NCBI GenBank assembly: GCA_951802425.1
Contig: OX637798.1
Location: 3,348,001 to 3,412,000 of the forward strand
Reading direction: 5' to 3'
DNA from: Clavaria fumosa
Taxonomy: Eukaryota; Basidiomycota; Agaricomycetes; Agaricales; Clavariaceae
Length of the DNA: 64,000 nucleotides
Shown: positions 8,544-17,461 of the stretch, piece after piece
How the letters are laid out: every line of letters begins with the position of its first letter
Position numbering within the stretch: the stretch's first letter is position 1
Translations under genes and position numbers: made by a program
Notes under the pieces: model-generated
Database searches by the model: none
What the model saw: the letters and a program-made list of their open reading frames with translations, nothing else
What the model was told of the DNA's origin: nothing

Positions 8544-11317
8544 TCATAAAGTGTTTTGTCACTGTGCACCTCTGGTCTATATATGTAGTCATGTACTGAT
8601 GAATAGCCCACATAGGTTGTTTGGTCTTTACTTTTGTGCACTAGCACTTTATCTGATTGGTCCACACCCATGTCTTCAGCTGATTTCCAGGCCTTCATGA
8701 CCTCTCTGACATAATTTTTCCAAAATAAAGGGACAAAGTTGTGACTGGTATAGTGGTCAGGATTCCCAAGTAGATATAGTGAGGGCATTGGTCCACCAAT
8801 CTCCATCTTTGCTGTCAGACTATTGATAATTTGAATTACCAGTTTTCTGGCCTTCTCTTTGCGACTAATTGAACCTCCCAGCATCACAGAATTTCGCCTG
8901 AATACACTTTGGATTGTATCAAATATACTGTATGTTTTCAGGCCAGGCTTGGTTACATAATCTGATACATATGCTATTACAGCCTTAATTGCTGTTCCAG
9001 AGAGAAGACTAGTAACATCTGTGTTGCATCTGAGCAGATATGTGACAACTGGTGTCAAAGTATTGATCCATGGTTCACCCTTTTTAATATTCAATGCTCC
9101 AGTCTTAGGGTCAACCTCTGTCTGCTTAAACACTTCCCTGGGAAATCTGGCTTTACAGTTTCCATGTTTATTGATGCAGGTAGGTTTGTCCTTTTTATTT
9201 GACTTCTCTCCAGTTGTTTGATTTCTTCTGCAGTTGTGAACATTTGATTTAAAGATGATATCATCTACTGTATACTTAAATTGGGACCACCAGTCTTTAA
9301 GGTCACTGCATTGCTCACAGTTATCACCAGGAGTGTTACACAGAGTAGGAGGAGCCTCAGGAAGAGTCTGCACAGGGTCTTTATAGTTTCTGTCCCACTT
9401 ATTAGACTCAATCTGAGCCTCAACCTCATCCATGCTTCCTGTCAAAAATTCACCAACATGCACACTTTCAAGATACTCAACCAATTTTCTCTGAAAATCT
9501 GAGTTAGGATCCATAATCTTTTCTCTGATTTCCTGTGGTGACAGTGATCCTCTGATCCACAAAAGTAAATGCAAATGTAATGTAAGTCTACCTTGTTGCT
9601 CAACTGTGCCATAAAAGCCACCTGTTTCACCATAGATGCCAGGATGATCTGTGCCAACACCAAGTACATGCTTGATAAACATTTCACACATGAAATGGAA
9701 GAACCTGGCTCCAGCTACTGGATTCTGAGCTATCAATCTGTATCTCTCACCATAATCTCTCAAGACAGGACTAAATGTTTCTTCCTTGTTAGCAAAGTAC
9801 AATGATATTGGATGCTTATTGTCTGCTGGTGCAAATGTGATAAACCATGAAGGTGCACCCAAGAATGAAGTCAGTGCCCAAATCTCATTGTGCATGTACT
9901 TCTTGCTGGTAATTGATCCATTAACACATCCACCAGCATGGTCCAAATCTCTAATCAGCTGGAAGCAGCTTTTCTCTTTCATCTGTTTCAGGCATGAATC
10001 TTCCATCTTCTTTATGAGCCTGTCAAGTGTATGCAAGTCAACTTCCATAAGCTGTTTAGAAATATCTTCAAACTTTGATTTCTCTGCAAGAAGATAACCA
10101 CCAGTTGTGCCTTGCTTTATTTGTTCATGGTTGAAAGCAATCAAAGGAAAATATGGGTCCTTCTGGAATCTTTTGTCATGATACAGGAGCAAATGTCTTT
10201 TGTGTGCAATGTCTGATATATGATGTTCTTGTAATGCATTTCCAATCCCACCAAGCCCATATGGAAACAGCCAAGGCATCATTTGAGGAAATAGCTGTGG
10301 ATTTCCATAAATTGACTCTGGTTGTTCTTTATGCCCAATTGCAAGTATACCTTTGTTGCTAGTCAAATGCCTGAGTGCAATGGCTTTCAAAACCTTGGCT
10401 GTTTTGTTACCATACTCTTCTCCTGTAAGTCCATGAACAACAAATGGGCATTTACCTGTTTCAGTACCATCCTCCAATTCATTGTCATAAGTGGCTGTTG
10501 CTTCAGGAGCTTTGTTTGTAAATGACTCATGATACTCAATCACAACTGGAGGTCCATTATCAGGATATTGGTCAAGATTTCTCAGAGAAATTTCTAGGTC
10601 ATAATAGTCAGGATGATTGAGTTTAAGCCATTCTAATGCAGATCTCACTTTGTCCTTCCTAACTAAAAGTGGAGTCCTTTCCAAATCTGCTTTAGCTGGC
10701 TGACAAGGTCCTGTATAGATAAATGCAAAGACCTCATCCAATTCTTCCATTGGTGGTGGTAAAACATCATAGACTTTTGGGATGGGATTAGCAAAGGAAA
10801 TTGCATTTGCTTTCATTTTATGCATACCAGAAGAGACTTTGATAATACATTGATTATGACGAACATGAGAGACCATGAGCTGCTCTGTGAATGACAAGTC
10901 TGCTAACTCCTTTGGAACTTTGCCTATCCATTTGCCATTGGCCAGTGCTATTTTAGGGATTTTTCCTTTAACAAGTGATGCATGGCATGTTTTGCATATT
11001 TTGTCAAGACCTTCATCTAATATAGGACCTTCTATACCCTGGATTGCATCACTGGGGGCTAAACATTCCTTCTGTGTAACTCTTGGCTGTGTCAAGATAG
11101 TTAAGTCCAGCTTCAGTTTTGACAGGTTCAACAAGTTTATACAAATGGTTAGTCTTCCACAAACTGCACATCCAGATTCAGAAAAGTTGCTAGGAGACAT
11201 CTGTTCACAAGCACCAGATATAATCTTGTGCTGTAGTTCAGATGTTGGAATAGGAGGAGGAAATGCAGGCAATCTTTTTGAAACCTGATGTTTGTTAACA
11301 GCTTCCAAGTTGGACAA
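8525..11317 (-). CDS. Helitron Rep (rolling-circle initiator) region, left copy, open
   Basis: About 930 codons open. The N-terminal part has paired Cys motifs (CAVCGR, CKTCHASL) and the family block GKIPKIALANGKWIG. The nuclease part carries the HUH-type motif TLHLHLLLW (about residue 580) and the paired catalytic tyrosines in AYVSDYVTKP (about residue 784). It nicks and religates DNA during transposition. This copy is more complete than the right one, which has two stops and several indels. The listed start lies inside a longer protein: the right copy shows upstream coding sequence running directly into SNLEAVNK. The ORF ends where the linker frame begins. Confidence 0.85.
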   Translation of the reverse strand: MSNLEAVNKHQVSKRLPAFPPPIPTSELQHKIISGACEQMSPSNFSESGCAVCGRLTICINLLNLSKLKLDLTILTQPRVTQKECLAPSDAIQGIEGPILDEGLDKICKTCHASLVKGKIPKIALANGKWIGKVPKELADLSFTEQLMVSHVRHNQCIIKVSSGMHKMKANAISFANPIPKVYDVLPPPMEELDEVFAFIYTGPCQPAKADLERTPLLVRKDKVRSALEWLKLNHPDYYDLEISLRNLDQYPDNGPPVVIEYHESFTNKAPEATATYDNELEDGTETGKCPFVVHGLTGEEYGNKTAKVLKAIALRHLTSNKGILAIGHKEQPESIYGNPQLFPQMMPWLFPYGLGGIGNALQEHHISDIAHKRHLLLYHDKRFQKDPYFPLIAFNHEQIKQGTTGGYLLAEKSKFEDISKQLMEVDLHTLDRLIKKMEDSCLKQMKEKSCFQLIRDLDHAGGCVNGSITSKKYMHNEIWALTSFLGAPSWFITFAPADNKHPISLYFANKEETFSPVLRDYGERYRLIAQNPVAGARFFHFMCEMFIKHVLGVGTDHPGIYGETGGFYGTVEQQGRLTLHLHLLLWIRGSLSPQEIREKIMDPNSDFQRKLVEYLESVHVGEFLTGSMDEVEAQIESNKWDRNYKDPVQTLPEAPPTLCNTPGDNCEQCSDLKDWWSQFKYTVDDIIFKSNVHNCRRNQTTGEKSNKKDKPTCINKHGNCKARFPREVFKQTEVDPKTGALNIKKGEPWINTLTPVVTYLLRCNTDVTSLLSGTAIKAVIAYVSDYVTKPGLKTYSIFDTIQSVFRRNSVMLGGSISRKEKARKLVIQIINSLTAKMEIGGPMPSLYLLGNPDHYTSHNFVPLFWKNYVREVMKAWKSAEDMGVDQSDKVLVHKSKDQTTYVGYSSVHDYIYRPEVHSDKTLYEWTTNG

Positions 11318-11937
11318 TCTGTATTTCTCTGCATTCTTGCTCTGGCAGATTGACTATTTTGTGTGCTTCCCCTTGAGTATCCTGATATTTTTTGGCTGCC
11401 ACCAGATTGGCTATCTTGAATTTCTCTCCTTGCTTCTCTTGGTCTAATTTGACTGCAGCAAGATGTGCTTTCTTATATCCTTGACCTTTCTTGGACTGAT
11501 ATTTCTTCACTGCTTTCATATTAACAGCTTTCCTCTGTTTTGCATTGTTAACTTTCTCAAAAATTGTAATGCGATCTTGACAATTGGAGCACATGTTGTC
11601 AGCCAGCATCCTCTGTATTCCTGAAAGTCTCATTTTTGAATGACAGTAAATTCCATGGCAGTCTGTTATCTTTCTGAGCTCAGATTTGGACAATTTGCTT
11701 GCCATCAAGTGAATGGGGATTGTACATAATACTGTATCCTCAGTCATGTGGATACTATTCAGTTTGAAAATTGGCATGTGGTCCTTAAATCTGTAAGCAG
11801 AACTGATTGTATGAGTGCCATTTTCTGTCAAATATGATTCAAGTTCTTGGTAGGTGAAATCAGACAATCCTCCACCAATGTAACAAAAGTTATACTTGTT
11901 GTAGAATGACAACCCAGAGTGTAAAGATTGGCTTACA
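11295..11937 (-). pseudogene. Helitron protein segment N-terminal to Rep, left copy
   Basis: Reads SFYNKYNFCYIGGG, then a Cys-containing region (CHGIYCHSKMRLSG, MCSNCQDRITIF) and a Lys-rich repeat with the unit VKKYQ/AAKKYQDTQGE. Compared with the right copy (31340-32110), one or more of these short repeats are missing and the frame is lost just before SNLEAVNK, giving the ending EIQIVQLGSC. The Cys residues suggest zinc binding, but no family is recognised. Confidence 0.65.
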
Positions 11938-11979
11938 GGGAGGCTTAGAGGACTTTTTTGTGTTATGTAGAATCCAATC

Positions 11980-12291
11980 TAGGCTTGGTCATGACTCCAG
12001 GTTACTCACAGATCTCCACCGGTAAACTCATGGGAAAACCTGTGAGTCAGGAAACTTGTGAGTCTGAGTTTGCCTAGTGTGGGCTTTTTGAAGATCTTTG
12101 AGGATCTGAGTCAATGGTCTTGACAAGATTTTGGCTGGTGAATCATCAATTACTTGTGAGTACTTGTGAGTACTTGTCATGAGTACTCATGGGGATGAGT
12201 TTCCCATGGATCCAAGTATGGCCCCATGCACCATGAGTTACCCATGTGCACGGATCCAGGTGATCTGCAAGTGCACTTGTGACCAAGCCTA
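11980..12291. mobile_element. hAT-type MITE, 312 bp, left copy
   Basis: Terminal inverted repeats TAGGCTTGGTCA (12 bp perfect) at both ends. It is flanked by an 8-bp duplication ATCCAATC (11972-11979 and 12292-12299). The empty site is preserved in the right Helitron copy (GATTGGATTC near 31273), which proves insertion. Length is identical to the copy at 33208-33519. An 8-bp TSD and TAGG-type TIRs point to the hAT superfamily. No coding capacity. Confidence 0.93.
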
Positions 12292-13024
12292 ATCCAATCA
12301 GCAGTTTGTGAACAAGATAGAGAAAATCATATTTTCTGAACAGACTTCTTTGCAACAGCAGTCTGAGCAACTGACACTTTCTGGAGACATGACAATACCA
12401 AAATAAGTCAAATTTGACTGAGCCTCCTAGACCACTGTGGCTATATAGCATTTTTCTTGGTTTGCTGTCCTCATAAGCAGGACTGTGTGCATGAGACATC
12501 CAACCCTGTGGCTCAGCAGCAGGAAAGTAATAAGACATCATATAATCCTGTGTCACAGCAGGAAAATAATAAAACACCATATAATGGTGGGGCACAATGT
12601 CATATGCCAAAAAATCCCATGGCACAGATCTGGGAGAGGTATAACATGCCAAATCAACCCATGGCACAGAACTGGGTGAAATATAATATGCCAAATCATC
12701 CCAGGGCACAGTACTGGGAGAATTATAACACACCACCCAGGGTGCAGAACTGGGCAAATTATAACACACCACTCAGGGCACAGAACTGGGAGAAATATAA
12801 CATGCCAAATAATCCCAGGGCACAGAACTGGGAGATGGATAACATGCCAAATATTCCTGGGGTGCAGCAGCAGGAAAATTATAACACACCCTATGGAATG
12901 CATCAATCAGATGATAGCATGCATTCCAAAAACAATCTAAACAAAACAGAGTGAAATCATGATCTGAAACTAATGTAGAAACTGCACCTTTTTGTCCTTC
13001 AGAACCCATAACTTTTGTGCTCAC
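12292..13024 (-). pseudogene. PW-repeat N-terminal region of the Helitron protein, left copy
   Basis: Contains short repeats of the type SSVPWxxLACY encoded by 42-51-bp DNA repeats (about 12570-12900), followed by PAYEDSKPRKML and SLFRKYDFLYLVHKL. The frame shifts once within the repeats relative to the right copy (a one-base change near 12773). The MITE at 11980-12291 separates it from the rest of the gene. Confidence 0.6.
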
Positions 13025-13480
13025 ATCAAAAGGAGAATAGGCTTCTGCCAGAATATTAGGTGTCAGAAATGAGTGACAGAGGGAGATAATGTTGGATTTC
13101 TATTCTATTACTTAGTTTCCTTACCTATCTTCATCATTTTGGCTCATAGTATGCAGTGTAGATCATCTGACATACTTTACAGGTTTGGTTGCAGTGCAAC
13201 CAAAGGTCTCTGACTGTATCTATGTATCAGTAGTGTAGGAGATCTGGTTGTAGAGCAACTAGACCCTTCTTACTGTAGTTATGATTCACTTTTGTTACAC
13301 CATAGGCACTGCTAGTAGTTACATGACTGTACTTAACCCATGGGGCAAAATCTGGGTGCAGCATTGGTTCTAGTGCTCACTCATTGCCCCAAGGTACTTA
13401 CCTATCACCTATAGCATCGGTTCTAGTGCTCACTCATTGCCCCAAGTTATCATAATCATTAGATAACACAATGGACACAC

Positions 13481-14023
13481 CTTCAGCCTGAGCCCAGGAG
13501 TCTCTCAAACCCTCAACAGATGTGTTTGAGCCAAGAGAACAAGTATCTCCTGCTCAAAAAGGCCAAAAAAAGCGCTCAATTACAAAGACAAAAAGTGGTC
13601 AAAAAGAGGAAATAAAAGAGAATGACATAAATACATGCCTTCAACAAGGACCCATGACTCTCCCAAACCCTCAACAGATGTGTTTGGGCCAAGAGAACAA
13701 GTATCTCCTGCTCAAAAAGGCCAAAAAAGCGCCCAATTACAAAGACAAAAAAGTGGTCAGAAAGAGGAAATGAAAAGGAATGACATAAATACATGCCTTC
13801 AACAAGGACCCATGAGTCTCCCAAACCCTCAGCAGATGTGTTTGAGCCAAGAGAACAAGTATCTCCTGCTCAAAAAGGCCAAAAAAGCGCCCAATTACAA
13901 AGACAAAAAAGTGGTCAGAAAGAGGAAATGAAAAGGAATGACATAAATACATGCCTTCAACAAGGACCCATGAGTCTCCCAAACCCTCAGCAGATGTGTT
14001 TGAGCCAAGAGAACAAGTGTTTT
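13481..14023 (-). repeat. Four tandem copies of a 157-bp exon-intron unit (left)
   Basis: Units repeat every 156-158 bp. Each contains a 69-nt segment (13481-13549, 13639-13707, 13797-13865, 13955-14023) bounded by a GAGCAG acceptor and a GAAG/GCATGT donor (GTGTGT for the last). The intervening segments are 89 nt. Each 69-nt segment is open in the same phase and encodes a 23-residue repeat of the type GDTCSLGSNTSVEGLRDSW plus four residues. The right copy has two units. Exon status is inferred from splice-site position and conserved phase. Confidence 0.75.
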
Positions 14024-14099
14024 CTGCTCAAAAAGGCCAAAAAGAGCACCCAATTGCAAAGACAAAAAGTGGTCAAAAAGAGGGAATAGAAGGGAATGA

Positions 14100-14349
14100 C
14101 ACAAATACATTGAACCAGGACCCAGGAGTCTCTCATACTCTCAACAGATGTCTTCACCCCAGCTAAACCCATCCCAAGAGTGTACAGAGCACCATTATCA
14201 GGCCCACAGATCCAAGGCTGACACAGGTCAGTTAGCAGGTGTAATGGATAGAAGAGGATCAAAACCTGTATAGGAGCAGTCTTGGGTAGTGTTGAAAGAA
14301 GAGGAGATGTTGACAGTAGCAGGAGAGACAAGATAGTCAGAGGCAGCAT
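14100..14349 (-). CDS. First exon(s) of the Helitron gene, left copy
   Basis: ATG at 14349 followed by a leader MLPLTILSLLLLSTSP that looks like a signal peptide, then DNGALYTLGMGLAG and SVESMRDSWVLVQ, the first member of the 23-residue repeat series. A 48-nt in-phase segment (GTTTTG...TGTCAG in the right copy) could be an intron or be read through. Relative to the right copy (CAAG/GTATGT at 30147), four bases are missing at the donor, so splicing of this exon is probably lost here. Confidence 0.45.
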
Positions 14350-16050
14350 AGTGGTTGAAGATCAAAAGATGAGAAAGGCAGAGTGGAGCACAGCCGCTTT
14401 CAGGTCACTTTTTTTGTGTGTTGGCCATAACTCATTCATTTCTTGATGGAATTGCACGCGGTTTGTGGCATTCAATTTGCGGTAAAATACGCTTTAGAAT
14501 GATGTATAATATGTCCAGTATCTATGAGAGAAAAAACATCATGATTTCATGGTACAGAAATCTTAAAACTACTATATCTCACCCATTTCTTCATGAAATC
14601 ACAAGTAGTTTGGGATATTGGATTAAACATCAAATTTTCTTTAGAATGATGTATAATATGCATCCTAACTCTGAGATAAAAAAATACATTGGATTGGCAG
14701 TCAATGAAAAGTGTAGCACAGCCGCAGTGAGGTCACATTTTTTGTTTTAGCCATACCTCATTCATTTCTTCATCAAATCACACACTGTTTGTGGCATTCA
14801 ATTCGGCGTGAAAGGCGCTTTAGAATGATGTATAATATGTCAGGTATCTCTTAGGTAAAAAATAGCATGATTTCATGGTACAAAAGTGTTAAAACTACTG
14901 TATCTCACTTATTTCTGCATGAAATTACAAGCAGTTTGTTATGTTGGAATTAACAAAAAATCTGCTTCAGAATGATGTGTATTATGCCTGCTAACTCTGA
15001 ATTAAAAACTTCACTCTCAATGCTGCCACAAAAGAAATTTTGAGTGTAACACAACATTTTGTTTTCTTGTGCCTCCGCTAAATGAGCTAAATTCCTGTAA
15101 ATATTCATGTATATACTACCCATACATATCAACCTAATCTCAAAATCTAGTGAGAATCCATCAACTGGTTGCAGAGATATGGAAATAGAAGTACCTGAGT
15201 GCGACTTTCCAGAATGTCGGAGTTTAAAATTGGCACAATGCGGATTTTCTCCCACACCTGTAATTCACTTGATAAAATCCTGAACATATTACTGTAGGGC
15301 CTACTCATAGGTCCCTATCTACCTACAAAGTTTCACATAATTCTATTCAGTGGTTGTGGAGCTATGACATAGCTATGACATTCAGCACTCTCTGAGTTTA
15401 AAAATTAAAATGCAGATTGGGTGCCATGAAATTTCAACTGCCCTCACTCCCACTGTACATTTGATAAAATCACAAAAATATTAGTATGAATCAATCTGAT
15501 GATTTTCTATGTGCTGTCCAAATTTCATGGGATTCCATCCAGTGGCTGTTGAGATATGAGTGAAACATTTGTATCCCAAAAAGGCAGGACTTTGCCACAC
15601 TGCACAGCATGAAAGGAAAAGAAAAGATGAATGGCAAAATGATTGTCTGTCTTTATTAAAATAAAATATTATTGCTGGAAGAACTAGTGGGATTTAATGA
15701 AAACCCGGTATTTTGAAAAATGCCATCATGATAGGTTACCTTCATGAATATTTTCAAGATTTTTACAATTAAATTGAAGTCTGAGAATTTTTTGCAACAA
15801 TTTTTCATTTTACACATTGTTTCCTGAATTGTGAGTGAATGCAAACAGATATCAATGCAATTTTGAGATATATCATGTGTCTTATTGTATACTACATTCC
15901 ATAATATTTTCAGATTTTTGGCTAAGAAACTGAAAAAGTTTTCTCTATAGGCACTTAAAAAGATGAATCAATGAATCAATGAATCAATGAATGATGGGCC
16001 CTTTTCTGGGGTTGATAAGAATGATTCTTGATAAATCAAGAACTCATAAC
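14350..16050. other. Non-coding 5' region of the left Helitron copy, AT-rich degenerate repeats
   Basis: Contains four spaced copies of GAATGATGTATAATATG (about 14495, 14645, 14826, 14970) and, further out, loosely repeated blocks of about 200 bp with TTGATAAAATC and a CCAT..AGTGGTTG..GAGATATG motif (about 15060-15600). The same structures appear inverted at 23450-24560 and 29359-29900. No ORF of note. It ends in the TTCTTGATAAATCAAGAA palindrome. Confidence 0.65.
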
Positions 16051-16149
16051 AAGAGTGAGATGAATAATCCCTAGCATTCAGCATCAGGTGCCGGACAACA
16101 CAGGAATAATCCATTGCCATCTGCACCCTATCTGCTGGAAGTGAAGAAT

Positions 16150-17430
16150 AATAATCATATGCATGGGCTCAGCTCCGCCAGACAATGCAAAAATATTCAT
16201 TAGCCATCACAATGGGCTCTGCCGAACATTGCAAGAATATTCATCAACCATTAGGCATAGCTCCACCGGACAATGCCAGAATATTCAACCACCATTTAGC
16301 ATAGCTCTGCCAGACATTGCCAGAATATTTGTTAGCCATCACAACTAGATCTGCCAGACCATGCTAGAATATTTGTTAGCCATCACAACTAGATCTGCCA
16401 GACCATGCTAGAATATTCAGCCACCATTTGGCATAGCCCCACCGGACTATGCTAGAATATTCAGCCACCATCTGGCATGGCTCTGCTGGACATTGTGAGA
16501 ATATTAAGCATAGCTCCGCCGGACTATGCTAGAATATTCAGCCACGATTTGGCATAGCTCCACCAGACATTGCCAGAATATTTGTTAGCCATTACAACTA
16601 GCTCCGCCAGACTATGCTAGAATATTCAGCCACCATTTGGCATAGCCCCGCTGGACTATGCTAGAATATTCAGCCACCATTTTGCATGGCTCCACCAGAC
16701 ATTGTGAGAATATTCATCAACTATTAAGCATAGCTCCACTGGACTATGCTAGAATATTCAGCCACCATTTGGCATGGCTCTGCCGGACATTGCCAGAATA
16801 TTTGTTAGCCATCACGACCAGCTCCGCCGAATATTGCCAGAATATTCATCAACCATTGAGCATAGCTCTGCTGGACTATGCTAGAATATTCAGCCACCAT
16901 TTGGCATAGCCCACCAGACTATGCTAGAATATTCAGCCACCATTTGGCATGGCTCTGCCGGACATTGCGAGAATATTCATCAACTATTAAGCATAGCTCC
17001 ACCAGAATATTCAGCCACAATTTGGCATAGCTCCGCCAGACATTGCCAGAATATTTGTTAGCCATTACGACTAGCTCCACTGGACTATGCTAGAATGTTC
17101 AGCCACCATTTGGCATAGCCCCGCCAGACTATGCTAGAATATTCAGCCACCATTTGGCATGGCTCCACCGGACATTGTGAGAATATTCATCAACTATTAA
17201 GCATAGCACTGCTGGACTATGCTAGAATATTCAGCCACCATTTGGCATAGCTCTGCTGGACATTGCCAGAATATTCATCAGCCATTAAACATGGCTCCGC
17301 CAGACTATACCAGAATATTTGTTAGCCATCTTGCCCAGCTCTGCCAGACAATGGCAGAATATTCATCAGCCATTAGGCATGGCTCCAGAACTTTCATGAG
17401 CCATTAAGCATGCCAGACAATGCCAGAATA
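16150..17430. repeat. 44-bp minisatellite with a GAATATTC palindrome in each unit
   Basis: About 28 diverged units of roughly 44 bp (range about 38-60), each with AGAATATTCA..CCACCATTTGG, then CATAGCTCCGCCGGAC and ATTGCC or TATGCT. Most units carry the perfect 8-bp palindrome GAATATTC. Because 44 is not a multiple of three, the short ORFs here rotate frame and are not genes. The array lies between the inner end of the left Helitron and the 3' end of the KDZ gene. Confidence 0.9.
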
Positions 17431-17461
17431 ATCCTGAGCAAATTCATTCACCCTTGATCTG

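Larger units (their letters stand above)
4653..16050 (-). mobile_element. Helitron-like element, left copy (minus orientation)
   Basis: Encodes Rep (HUH/Y2 type), a PIF1-like helicase and a C-terminal cysteine protease-like domain on the minus strand. Its limits are set by comparison with the inverted copy at 23450-46980. Homology starts at the inner end with GTTATGAGTTCTTGA (16050 downward) and ends at the outer end with CCCACTCCCCC (4653). The inner end carries the palindrome TTCTTGATAAATCAAGAA, and an imperfect hairpin (GCCACA/TGATGGC) lies about 10 nt before the outer end. Private features are a hAT-type MITE at 11980-12291 and several nonsense or frameshift lesions. Canonical Helitron ends (5' TC, 3' CTRR) are not evident. 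Confidence 0.8.

Noticed and set aside
12457..12954. Plus-strand 165-codon ORF with NMPNNPRAQNWE repeats
   Set aside because: It is the antisense reading of the PW-repeat region; the opposite strand continues into the Helitron protein and is spliced in frame with it.
13522..14089. Plus-strand overlapping ORFs with REQVSPAQKGQ repeats
   Set aside because: Antisense shadow of the duplicated exon-intron units; the frames overlap each other and have no other support.
16150..17430. Regular spacing resembling a CRISPR-like array
   Set aside because: Units are continuous and diverged with no unique spacers, and the genome is eukaryotic; it is a minisatellite.
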